Assembly (NCBI GenBank): GCA_004556005.1
Contig: SFJA01000075.1
Span: 1 to 7,691 of the forward strand
DNA length: 7,691 nucleotides
Origin: Bacteroidales bacterium
GTDB lineage: Bacteria; Bacteroidota; Bacteroidia; Bacteroidales; UBA932
Direction of reading: 5' to 3'
Position numbers and translations under genes: made by a program. The first letter of the stretch is position 1, and each line of letters begins with the position of its first letter. Positions 1 through 5,699 of the stretch are shown here, piece after piece. The notes below the pieces were generated by a model. That model searched no databases and was not told the origin of the DNA. It saw only the letters and a list, made by a program, of their open reading frames with translations.

Positions 1-782
1 TCTCGAAGGTTACTGAGGCTGTATTTTTCTTTGATGAGTTTGACAATGATTGTATATACCTCTCCGTCAGATAGATATGCTCCATCATTGATTGCGTCAG
101 CTATATTGGCGAATGTCTCGATATTCCTGTTGATTATTGAGTTATATTGCCATGCGTTCAGATACATTGATTTTCCCAGTTCTATGTCGCAATATGATGG
201 CGGGATGATGTAGCCATCGTGAACTAAATAGTGATCTGGGATTTCAGGAACGCGTGACTTGAAAAACTGTCGCTTTTCGTTGTAATTGAGCGCTCCGAAT
301 TGACAATCCACAGCATAGTTTGAGAAGTAGTAACTTGCTGTGCTCCAGGGATATGTGTAGGGGGTACAATTCCGGTATATGACGTAGCCGTTGCGGTTGA
401 CATAGGCAACAGTCAGCCGGAGTTCCTGAACCGACTCGATGAACTTCAATTGCGGAGCAAAGCTGTCGGGGCATTTGTCTCTTCCTAGCCCGCAAAGGTA
501 TCTGGTCAATCGAATTCTGAATGAGTTGAAATAATTCTCTATCAATTCGATCTTTCCGCTGATTACCAAATGGATATGGTTACTCATCAGAGCAAATGCA
601 ACAATTTTGACATTGGGGAATTGGACCGAACATCTAGCTAGCAGATTCATTGCGAACCGGTAGTCCTCATCGTTGAGCAGCATTGCGGGAGTGCCTGGCC
701 CGGGAGTGTAAAGGTGCCACCAAGGCCGCAGTCTGGAGAAGGCGGAGGTGGTGGGGTCGAATTCGTTTTGTATTGTTTTCAT
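1..782 (-). CDS. Y1 (HUH) REP-associated-type transposase, 3' end beyond window
   Basis: Single-strand DNA transposase/nickase of the Y1 HUH superfamily, REP-associated tyrosine transposase (RAYT) type. I translated it from the minus strand: ATG at 780-782 and 260 open codons to the left edge with no stop, so the C-terminus is missing. The HUH metal-binding motif is in 'ALMSNHIHLV' (N68-H69-I70-H71). The expected catalytic tyrosine is Y127 in 'AYVNRNG', giving the Y-x3-N arrangement (Y127, N131) typical of the family, 58 residues after the HUH pair. The N-terminal 'WWHLYTPG' and 'FPNVKIVAFALMSNH' stretches are also family-typical. Residues after about 150 form an uncharacterised C-terminal region. 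By family knowledge, such proteins cut hairpin-forming DNA and join 5'-phosphotyrosine intermediates; many are single-copy and non-mobile. It follows the PriA-like gene on the same strand after a 62-nt gap with no clear terminator, so read-through is possible. No REP-like palindrome flanks the visible end. Confidence 0.88.
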   Translation of the reverse strand, partial: MKTIQNEFDPTTSAFSRLRPWWHLYTPGPGTPAMLLNDEDYRFAMNLLARCSVQFPNVKIVAFALMSNHIHLVISGKIELIENYFNSFRIRLTRYLCGLGRDKCPDSFAPQLKFIESVQELRLTVAYVNRNGYVIYRNCTPYTYPWSTASYYFSNYAVDCQFGALNYNEKRQFFKSRVPEIPDHYLVHDGYIIPPSYCDIELGKSMYLNAWQYNSIINRNIETFANIADAINDGAYLSDGEVYTIIVKLIKEKYSLSNLR

Positions 783-844
783 AGTAAAGCGTTGGGTTTG
801 CTAATTGATTGTGTTATAGATGTTTACTTCCGGTCGCCGGGGGG

Positions 845-3196
845 TCATAGCGGATCGACGTCGGGGATGACGCGCAGGGTGCGACCGAATTGACGTTCGG
901 CGTCTTGGAGAATCTGCGCGAGCTGTAACTTGTTGTTAGTGAGTTGTTTGTCGCGTGGCAAGGTGATGCGGAGCGTGATGGTGCCGGGGGTGGGGGAGAG
1001 GCAGTCACAGCGGCCGAACTGGCTGGTGAGGCGGTTGCGGAGTCGGTCGATTCTGGCTTCGACGCTGTTGCTCGGCAGGCCGGTTGCCAATCCGCTGGTG
1101 GTGACGCCGTTGTTCGGCAGGGCGCTGCTCTGTGCGCCGGTGCTGACGCCGTTGTTCGGCAGGGCGGTTGCCAATCCGCCGGTGCTGGCTCCGTTGCTCG
1201 GCAGGCCGGTTTCCAATCCGCCGGGGGTGAGGCCGTTGCTCGGCAGGGCGGTTGCCAATCCGCTGGCGGTGAGGCCGCAGTTCGGCAGGGCGCTTGCCAA
1301 TCCGCTGGCTTCGACGCCGTTGTTCGGCAGGGCGGTTGCCAATCCGCTGGCGCTGAGGCCGTTGTTCGGCAGGGCGCTTGCCAATCCGCTGGCGGTGGCT
1401 CCGTTGCTCGGCAGGCCGGTTGCCAATCCGCTGGCGCTGACGCCTTTGTTCGGCAGGGCGCTGCTCTGTGCGCCGGGGGTGAGGCCGCTGATTCGAATGT
1501 CTATCAAGCGCGAATACGGCGGAAGGTTGAAGCTTTTCCGTTCGAGTAGGAGGTCGGCTGTGCTTCTGGTGCTGCCGAAGCGCTCCGGAATCTCGGTCTG
1601 CACTATGAGTTTGCAGCAACGAGCGTTCAGTTCGGCGACGAGTTGCACCGCCTTTTCGTCCGCCCGGAAGTCCTCCCGCGAGACGAGCGCGTCCGCCTGC
1701 AGAACGACAATCACGCAAAAAGACGGCAGGGAAGGGGAACGTTTGAATTCTGCGAAGCTTTTGATAGTCACGTTTTTACGAAGATTCTCCGGCAGTTCTC
1801 TTTCGAGGGTAGCCTGCAGCTCCGGCTCGTTCTCCCAACCGCGGATAAGGATGAATTGGAGAGGGTCGGTGGTGCTGTCTGTCCCTCCGGCGCCGTCGCG
1901 TTTCGGCACTTCGGAAAGGCGGCTTATCGTCCGCAGGACAATTCTGCTGATTGCTCCTGCCATTCCTTTTTTGCGGCGCTCCTGGCTGATGTCAATGATG
2001 CGAGGGCCGCTGCTTTGGAGGTCGAGCAGGTCGCGCGGGTCGATGTTCTTCAGAAGTTCGGCGAAGCTGCGGCCATCGGTGGATTCAGGAGTGAGGTCGC
2101 TCTTGAGGGATGCCGTGCGAAGTGGCAGGTATTTTCCGCAAGCGAGGTTCAGGCTAGTTTCGAGGGAGAGCGCATCGCCGCCGAGAACGACGGCAGAATG
2201 GTGAATCTGACCGAGCATTATGGCGGTGTCGCGTGCATTCAAACGCGGTGCAGGCTCCTGAACTTTGTAGTAAGGGTCGTTTTCGCGCTCAACGATAATC
2301 AGACGCAAATTGCTGAACGGCAGCCATATACCCGCGCGGGTGCTGACTATCACGCAGCTCTTCCCGCTTCTTGCAGCAGCGATAATCTCTCGCCTCGTGG
2401 CAATGCCCGTCTCCGTATTGTAGCAGGGGAGTATCTCCGCACCCGCCAGCTCGCGCCGCAACAGTTCGCATTCGGCGATGCTCGGTGCCAGAACCAGAAC
2501 CTGCCCGCTTGCAGAAGCGAATTCTTCCTCAATCAGTTCTCTGTAAGTTCTTGTCCTGCAAGGACCTTCAATCACCTGAACTGTCCCGGCAGCCCCCGCG
2601 GAGCGCTCAGCCCCGGGGACTCCCGCCACAGCCCCGGAGACTCCCGCCTCGGCCCTTACACCGCTAGCCGCCGACGCCCCGGAATCAGCCTCTCCCACAG
2701 CCCCGGAAAGCTCCGCAAGCTGCTTCAACACTGCCTCGACCTCGTATCCAAGCCTCTCATTATCAGCAGCTTTCTCCTTCCGCCGAAGCAAGCGCTCAAG
2801 CTTCCTGTTCAGCTTCTCCCGCAGCTTCTCATTTGCAACTCTCTGACGCTCAGCGAGTCGTGCAGCACGGCTACAAAGCGCTTCCTCATCCCGCACCCTC
2901 TCCTTCGGATACGCCGCCCGATAGACCTCACCGATGCTGCACATATAGTATTCTGACACGAACTGCCACAGTTTCAGCTCGTTAGCGCTGACCACCGGCA
3001 GCCCGTCCGCAATCTCAGCCACTTCCAGAACCTGCGCCTCAGGCAATTCGCAAGCAACGTCACACTCAGCAACAACCCCGACATAAAGCTTATGGGCAAA
3101 TTCTACCCTGACCCTGCTTCCGACCTTTATCTGCAGGGAGCAGCGGTAAACTGGTAACCAGTTGATTTTGAGCGGTATGATAACGCTGATAAACAC
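845..3196 (-). CDS. priA: PriA-like primosomal protein N' with lost helicase motifs and a 10-unit repeat insert
   Basis: 783 residues, GTG start (3194-3196), TGA stop. PriA recognises stalled forks and starts replication restart. Residues 1-45 match the PriA 3'-DNA-binding domain ('VIIPLKINWLPVY', 'KVGSRVRVEF'); 71-97 match the winged-helix region ('LWQFVSEYYMCSIGEVYRAA'). Residues 106-160 are charged and probably coiled coil; 163-204 are Ala/Gly/Ser/Val-rich. The helicase fold is traceable but stripped: the Walker A site is 'EGPCRTRTY' (210-218) with no GK[T/S]; DEEH is E303-R-E-N306 in 'VERENDPYYK'; GSATPS is 'GGDALS' (339-344); VAGRAGR is 'VAELNAR' (520-526). The cysteine-rich zinc region is replaced by a short linker near 430-447. 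The C-terminal domain is kept ('SFNLPPYSRLIDIRIS' 555-570; the family-typical ending 'DVDPL') but split by ten 14-residue repeats (571-710). It starts 4 nt after the hydrolase stop with an AGGTAGAAGG ribosome site. I infer an ATPase-inactive PriA; whether a complete second PriA exists cannot be seen here. Confidence 0.85.
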   Translation of the reverse strand: MFISVIIPLKINWLPVYRCSLQIKVGSRVRVEFAHKLYVGVVAECDVACELPEAQVLEVAEIADGLPVVSANELKLWQFVSEYYMCSIGEVYRAAYPKERVRDEEALCSRAARLAERQRVANEKLREKLNRKLERLLRRKEKAADNERLGYEVEAVLKQLAELSGAVGEADSGASAASGVRAEAGVSGAVAGVPGAERSAGAAGTVQVIEGPCRTRTYRELIEEEFASASGQVLVLAPSIAECELLRRELAGAEILPCYNTETGIATRREIIAAARSGKSCVIVSTRAGIWLPFSNLRLIIVERENDPYYKVQEPAPRLNARDTAIMLGQIHHSAVVLGGDALSLETSLNLACGKYLPLRTASLKSDLTPESTDGRSFAELLKNIDPRDLLDLQSSGPRIIDISQERRKKGMAGAISRIVLRTISRLSEVPKRDGAGGTDSTTDPLQFILIRGWENEPELQATLERELPENLRKNVTIKSFAEFKRSPSLPSFCVIVVLQADALVSREDFRADEKAVQLVAELNARCCKLIVQTEIPERFGSTRSTADLLLERKSFNLPPYSRLIDIRISGLTPGAQSSALPNKGVSASGLATGLPSNGATASGLASALPNNGLSASGLATALPNNGVEASGLASALPNCGLTASGLATALPSNGLTPGGLETGLPSNGASTGGLATALPNNGVSTGAQSSALPNNGVTTSGLATGLPSNSVEARIDRLRNRLTSQFGRCDCLSPTPGTITLRITLPRDKQLTNNKLQLAQILQDAERQFGRTLRVIPDVDPL
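1067..1486 (-). repeat. Ten tandem 42-bp repeats inside the PriA-like gene
   Basis: Exactly ten 42-bp units, 420 bp, encoding residues 571-710 as 14-residue units of the form G-[VLA]-x-x-[SG]-[GA]-[LQ]-x-[TS]-[GA]-LP-[SN]-[NKC]. Most units read 'ASGLATALPNNG' or close to it. Units one and nine share the variant 'GAQSSALPN', down to the nucleotides, which suggests unequal crossing-over or gene conversion inside the array. The array sits between the PriA C-terminal strand ('DIRIS') and the following helix ('EARIDRLRNRL'), where a short loop would normally be. The repeat is free of stops on several frames of both strands, which creates long false ORFs there. Confidence 0.95.
2585..2710 (-). repeat. 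Low-complexity Ala/Gly/Val/Ser segment with a 21-bp tandem duplication
   Basis: Encodes residues 163-204 of the PriA-like protein, between the charged coiled-coil segment and the first helicase lobe. It holds two adjacent 21-bp copies (2608-2628 and 2629-2649), differing at only two positions ('cagccccggRgactcccgcc' plus one base). A third, diverged start of the unit lies near 2699. This is a second, smaller in-frame minisatellite in the same gene, placed at a domain linker. Confidence 0.75.
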
Positions 3197-3200
3197 CCTT

Positions 3201-4526
3201 CTACCTGCTCTTGAGATTCAGCTCCCTGCACCTGCGGTCGATCTGCCGCAGCTTCCCGCACACCGCCTCTGCCTGCTGCATCATACCCCTGTCGTTCGGG
3301 TGAATTCCCTCGACCATGCTGTCTTTATCCCAGGCTATCTCATTGCGAGTCAGGTAGTAAAGCTGTTTGATGCCCTCCTTCCGGAGCCGTTTGACAAGCG
3401 CCGCCTGCCGCCGGTTGAGTTCGTCAGGAAAGCACCTAGAAAGGTTGGTCCTATCGTTGGTATGACCGCTGTGATCGACCACCAGAATTGGGCAACTATG
3501 ATGCTCCCTAAGCAGCTTTATCCCAGCTTCGAGTTTCTCCTCGAAATTGTCAGTGACCTTTATATTTGGCAGACAATCAATAATATACACCCCTGCATCT
3601 ATCTGATCCAGAAGTGCAAACAGCTCTGCCTCCAGCTTGCCGTTTCCCGAAAAGCCAAGATTCACTACCGGATACCGGAGCTCCCTCTCGACCAGATTGG
3701 TCCACGCCATACCTGGCCTCGTCGCACAAGCCCCCTGGGCAATGCTCGTCCCATATACAACTATAGGCTGCCTTTCATCCCGCGGAACCCACTCCAGCCT
3801 GCAACCTTCCTCCACTGCCATACGGAAATTCTCAACTGTATTATACAGAGGAAGATACAGATGCCACTCATACTCTTCGCAGCCCTCCTCGTAGTCTATC
3901 TGCTCAAAACTGTAAGCCACCCTGGTCACCCGTACTGTCCTAGCCTGGGCGCTGCTCGGGGTGGTGCTCGGGGCGGTGGTTGTTTGGGCGCTGCTCGGGG
4001 CGGTGCTAGTTTGGGCGGTGGTAGTTTTGGCGGTGCTCGGGGTGCTGCTCGTTTGGGCGGTGGTAGTTTGGGCGCTGGCTGTCTGGCTACCGGTGGCGGG
4101 TACTTCTATATACTCCTCCTTAAACTGCGGCATAAACTTCGCGGCGCACCAAAGCTCCTCACCATCAGGCTTATACGCGAACAGGTCAACTCCTGAAACC
4201 CCAGTCGCCGGCATATGGTTCATACCCTTCCAGCCAAAGACATCAAAACTCAGCTCAAGCCTACGCGTATTGCTCCTGAACACCAGACTCAGCCCCGCAC
4301 TGTTCCGGCTCAGGTCCCAAACCGGCTTCCGAACCAGCCCCTCGGCACTATCCTCCAATCGCACAAAACGCCCCGCCAGACTCTCCCAACCGCTACCATG
4401 CACCTCCGCACCCACATCTATCGGGTCAAATTCCCTCATCCTCAGCTCTTTCCTTTCTTCCGCCGCTGTGTCCAAAACAAGCAGCGCCAAAGCAATACTA
4501 AAAAGAATCCGTATATTACCCTTCAT
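3201..4526 (-). CDS. Secreted SGNH/GDSL-family hydrolase with N-terminal GxDLY domain
   Basis: 441 residues from the chosen ATG at 4524-4526; an in-frame ATG at 4550 would add eight residues ('MHCNLDCN') ahead of the signal peptide, so the later start fits better. The N-terminus 'MKGNIRILFSIALALLVLDTAA' is a signal peptide, so the enzyme acts outside the cytoplasm. Next comes the beta-rich GxDLY-type domain ('SGVDLFAY', about 111-118), then a Thr/Ser/Ala/Gln linker (147-194), then the SGNH catalytic domain. Block I is 'VVYGTSIAQG' with nucleophile S261; block II is 'NLGFSGNG' (Gly); block III is 'DCLPN' (N321); block V is 'EGIHPNDRG' with H409. The acid three residues before the histidine is Glu (E406) where Asp is usual. 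The family includes esterases and carbohydrate deacetylases; substrate unknown. The stop is 4 nt before the PriA-like GTG start, so the two are co-transcribed although no functional link is known. Confidence 0.88.
   Translation of the reverse strand: MKGNIRILFSIALALLVLDTAAEERKELRMREFDPIDVGAEVHGSGWESLAGRFVRLEDSAEGLVRKPVWDLSRNSAGLSLVFRSNTRRLELSFDVFGWKGMNHMPATGVSGVDLFAYKPDGEELWCAAKFMPQFKEEYIEVPATGSQTASAQTTTAQTSSTPSTAKTTTAQTSTAPSSAQTTTAPSTTPSSAQARTVRVTRVAYSFEQIDYEEGCEEYEWHLYLPLYNTVENFRMAVEEGCRLEWVPRDERQPIVVYGTSIAQGACATRPGMAWTNLVERELRYPVVNLGFSGNGKLEAELFALLDQIDAGVYIIDCLPNIKVTDNFEEKLEAGIKLLREHHSCPILVVDHSGHTNDRTNLSRCFPDELNRRQAALVKRLRKEGIKQLYYLTRNEIAWDKDSMVEGIHPNDRGMMQQAEAVCGKLRQIDRRCRELNLKSR
3945..4088 (-). 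repeat. Thr/Ser/Ala/Gln-rich repeat insert in the SGNH hydrolase
   Basis: Low-complexity insert between the GxDLY domain and the catalytic domain. Part of it (3945-4067) reads as three units of 14, 14 and 13 residues ('TTTAQTSSTPSTAK', 'TTTAQTSTAPSSAQ', 'TTTAPSTTPSSAQ'), so the unit is again about 42 bp. It looks like a flexible, possibly O-glycosylated extracellular linker. The DNA is built from variants of 'gggcggtg' and 'gtgctcggg', which supports slippage or duplication as its origin. Confidence 0.85.
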
Positions 4527-4546
4527 ATTACAATCCAAATTACAAT

Positions 4547-4579
4547 GCAAGTTAGTTAATAATACTCATTTCTCCCAAA
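4547..4579 (-). promoter_or_regulatory. Weak candidate promoter for the hydrolase/PriA-like unit
   Basis: On the minus strand, TTTG (complement of 4576-4579) is followed after 21 nt by TAACTTGC (complement of 4547-4554). The spacing suits the Bacteroidota promoter, but the -7 box matches TAnnTTTG imperfectly. It lies about 20 nt upstream of the chosen hydrolase start. This is the only candidate seen in the divergent 108-bp intergenic region for this direction. Confidence 0.25.
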
Positions 4580-4610
4580 AAAAAGGCCCGCGGGTAGGGG
4601 ACAATTCGAC

Positions 4611-4627
4611 TACATTTGTTAAATTTG
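4611..4627 (+). promoter_or_regulatory. Candidate Bacteroidota -7 boxes for the TSCPD gene
   Basis: Two overlapping-phase matches to TAnnTTTG lie just upstream of the start codon at 4635: TACATTTG (4611-4618) and TAAATTTG (4620-4627). No TTTG is seen at the -33 distance from either. The first would give a leader of roughly ten nucleotides or less, so the second is less likely to be used for this start. Probably serves the TSCPD gene and the SSB-tip gene behind it. Confidence 0.5.
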
Positions 4628-4634
4628 CAGCGAT

Positions 4635-5009
4635 ATGAAAAAGATTTTAGTTACAATTTTGCTTATGCTGTCAGCATTCTTATCGCAAGAAATGTATGCG
4701 CAGAAGATTACCAAGGATGTAATCGATGCCGATGGTATCAGGACCGTAGTTTATGTTCCTAGCAGTGCGGTGTGCTCGCGAGTGATCAACATTCAGCTGA
4801 AGGACAATGTGATAGTTGAGGCTTCATATACCGGAGGATGCAACGGTAACACCCAGGGCCTCAGTGCTTTGCTTCGCGGAATGAAGGTCGATGATGCTAT
4901 TGCCAAGCTTGATGGAATCGACTGTAACGGGAGGGGAACATCCTGTCCTGACCAGCTCGCAAAAGCGCTGAAAATGATCAAGGCTTCCAAACCGCAGAAG
5001 CAGGAATAG
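4635..5009 (+). CDS. TSCPD-domain protein with N-terminal signal peptide
   Basis: 124 residues. The N-terminus 'MKKILVTILLMLSAFLSQEMYAQK' is a classic signal peptide, with likely cleavage after 'MYA'. The rest (about 37-117) is a complete TSCPD domain, the small family related to the C-terminal region of B12-dependent ribonucleotide reductases: 'VCSRVINIQL', 'GGCNGNTQGLSALL', 'GIDCNGRGTSCPDQLAKAL'. Four conserved-looking cysteines (C47, C69, C97, C104) could form a metal or redox site. Stand-alone TSCPD proteins are usually about 80-90 residues and lack a signal peptide, so predicted export is unusual. Molecular function is not known for the stand-alone family. The gene is followed after 30 nt by the SSB-tip gene on the same strand, with no terminator between them, so they probably share a transcript. 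Confidence 0.88.
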   Translation: MKKILVTILLMLSAFLSQEMYAQKITKDVIDADGIRTVVYVPSSAVCSRVINIQLKDNVIVEASYTGGCNGNTQGLSALLRGMKVDDAIAKLDGIDCNGRGTSCPDQLAKALKMIKASKPQKQE

Positions 5010-5039
5010 TAAGATTCTTAACCTTAAACTTATAGTATT

Positions 5040-5453
5040 ATGGCTTATCAACACAAGGAAGGGCAGGGAAGTCTCTTCAAAAACGAAAAACAGAATGAAA
5101 GGCAGCCGGACTTCAGAGGTTCGATTATGATCAAGGGCGTAACCTATAATATCTCTGCCTGGAACAGAACCTCTCAGAATGGTCGCCAATATCTCAGCCT
5201 ACAGGCCGAAGAACAAAACGGTGATGCACGTCCTAACTATAACGGTGGCGCTGGATATGGCTCTCAGCCAGGCGGTTACGGCCCTAGCGGTTCAGGCTAC
5301 AGCGCTCCGGCTGGCGGAACTGGCTACGGCTCTCCGGCTGGCGGAACTGGCTACGGCTCTCCGGCTGGCGGAACTGGCTACGGCGCTCCGGGGTCAGGAT
5401 TCGATTCTGCCCCTGCATACAACGACATCCCAGAAAACGACCTGCCGTTCTAG
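5040..5453 (+). CDS. Small protein with SSB-type acidic C-terminal tip, putative ssDNA-associated
   Basis: 137 residues. The N-terminal 58 residues form a small domain ('GQGSLFKNEKQNERQPDFRG', 'GVTYNISAWNRTSQNGRQYLSLQAEE') resembling short DUF736-like or phage/plasmid-type proteins of Bacteroidota; it is too short for a full SSB OB-fold. Residues 59-126 are a Gly/Ser/Tyr/Pro-rich linker with three 9-residue repeats ('SPAGGTGYG'). The end, 'NDIPENDLPF', resembles the acidic tip of bacterial SSB (DDDIPF type), which binds PriA, RecQ, exonuclease I and other repair proteins. The layout of domain, Gly-rich disordered linker and acidic tip is that of SSB. I infer a role with single-stranded DNA or with SSB partners; the biochemical activity is not shown by sequence. 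The start is the first ATG, 30 nt after the TSCPD stop. Confidence 0.72.
   Translation: MAYQHKEGQGSLFKNEKQNERQPDFRGSIMIKGVTYNISAWNRTSQNGRQYLSLQAEEQNGDARPNYNGGAGYGSQPGGYGPSGSGYSAPAGGTGYGSPAGGTGYGSPAGGTGYGAPGSGFDSAPAYNDIPENDLPF
5304..5384 (+). repeat. Three tandem 27-bp repeats in the SSB-tip gene
   Basis: Three 27-bp units at 5304, 5331 and 5358, identical except for the first base, encoding '[AS]PAGGTGYG'. A partial fourth unit (GCTCCGG) follows at 5385. The near-perfect identity indicates recent expansion. The period is a multiple of 3, so copy-number change would lengthen or shorten the disordered linker without breaking the acidic tip. Confidence 0.95.
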
Positions 5454-5475
5454 CAGCATTGTTACACCAATTCAG

Positions 5476-5511
5476 ATTTGTCCACGAAAACCCCCGATTT
5501 CGTGGACAAAT
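5476..5511. repeat. Long perfect inverted repeat (14-bp stem, 8-nt loop)
   Basis: Arms TTTGTCCACGAAA (5477-5489) and TTTCGTGGACAAA (5498-5510) are perfectly complementary; one more A-T pair closes the base, and the loop is 'acccccga'. It lies 22 nt after the stop of the SSB-tip gene. Neither side is followed directly by a T-run in the matching direction, so it is not a textbook intrinsic terminator, though it may still end or stabilise the plus-strand transcript. The right arm also forms a second dyad with the next bases (GGACAA-A-TTGTCC, 5504-5516). Confidence 0.8.
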
Positions 5512-5519
5512 TGTCCGAC

Positions 5520-5559
5520 AAAAAAAACAGCGAGGTGGGTGCATTTACCGACCTCGCTG
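5520..5559 (-). terminator. Rho-independent terminator of tRNA-Thr
   Basis: On the minus strand, CAGCGAGGT pairs with ACCTCGCTG (arms 5551-5559 and 5528-5536), with extra pairing possible inside the loop (GGT/ACC). The stem is followed by eight T (complement of 5520-5527). It begins 4 nt after the 3' end of the tRNA, so it ends that transcript. The convergent SSB-tip gene lies beyond it. Confidence 0.9.
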
Positions 5560-5563
5560 GATG

Positions 5564-5636
5564 AGCCACTCACCAGGCTCGAACTGGCGACCTGCGCGTT
5601 ACGAATGCGCTGCTCTACCGACTGAGCTAAAGTGGC
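5564..5636 (-). tRNA. tRNA-Thr (anticodon CGT)
   Basis: 73 nt without an encoded CCA. The acceptor stem is GCCACTT/GAGTGGC (last pair T-G wobble), the D arm is GCTC/GAGC, the anticodon loop is TTCGTAA with anticodon CGT (reads ACG, threonine), the variable loop is AGGTC, and the T arm is GCCAG-TTCGAGC-CTGGT. The discriminator is T. The anticodon stem GCGCA/CGCGC has four good pairs plus an A31-C39 mismatch next to the loop. Its own promoter and terminator flank it, so it is transcribed alone rather than from nhaA. Confidence 0.96.
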
Positions 5637-5645
5637 TTGGGAGTG

Positions 5646-5676
5646 CAAATATACAAACTTTGCTTGAATTGTCAAA
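5646..5676 (-). promoter_or_regulatory. Bacteroidota-type promoter of tRNA-Thr
   Basis: On the minus strand, TTTG (complement of 5673-5676, within TTTGACA) is followed after exactly 19 nt by TATATTTG (complement of 5646-5653). This is a full match to the Bacteroidota -33/-7 consensus TTTG-N19-21-TAnnTTTG. The box ends 9 nt upstream of the mature tRNA 5' end. Confidence 0.85.
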
Positions 5677-5699
5677 TATTGTCCGGTAAGTTCTTTGAA

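Noticed and set aside
1067..1486. CRISPR array
   Set aside because: Units are contiguous 42-bp coding repeats with no unique spacers and they keep one reading frame within a larger protein.
1005..1718. Second minus-strand frame rich in 'RIGNRPAEQR' repeats
   Set aside because: Another frame of the same 42-bp array; the Arg/Pro/Gln-rich product is typical of a GC-rich frame-shifted read.
930..2204. Plus-strand ORF of 424 codons opposite the PriA-like gene
   Set aside because: It is a shadow frame: its repeat part is the reverse strand of the 42-bp array, and it shows no recognisable domain, while the minus-strand frame matches PriA from end to end.
1643..2956. Plus-strand ORF of 437 codons
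   Set aside because: Antisense to the conserved part of the PriA-like gene; no domain seen and low-complexity composition.
3162..4196. Plus-strand ORF of 344 codons across the hydrolase
   Set aside because: Antisense to the SGNH catalytic domain, whose motifs are all on the minus strand; its Gly-rich end is the reverse of the Thr/Ser repeat.
4577..4594. Minus-strand intrinsic terminator (CCCGCGGG then eight T)
   Set aside because: The palindrome CCCGCGGG leaves no room for a loop and alternative pairing is only about three pairs; it lies in a divergent promoter region where no transcript needs ending.
5477..5510. DnaA boxes or a replication origin in the hairpin arms
   Set aside because: TTGTCCACG differs from the DnaA box TTATCCACA at two positions, and there is no cluster of boxes or AT-rich unwinding region.
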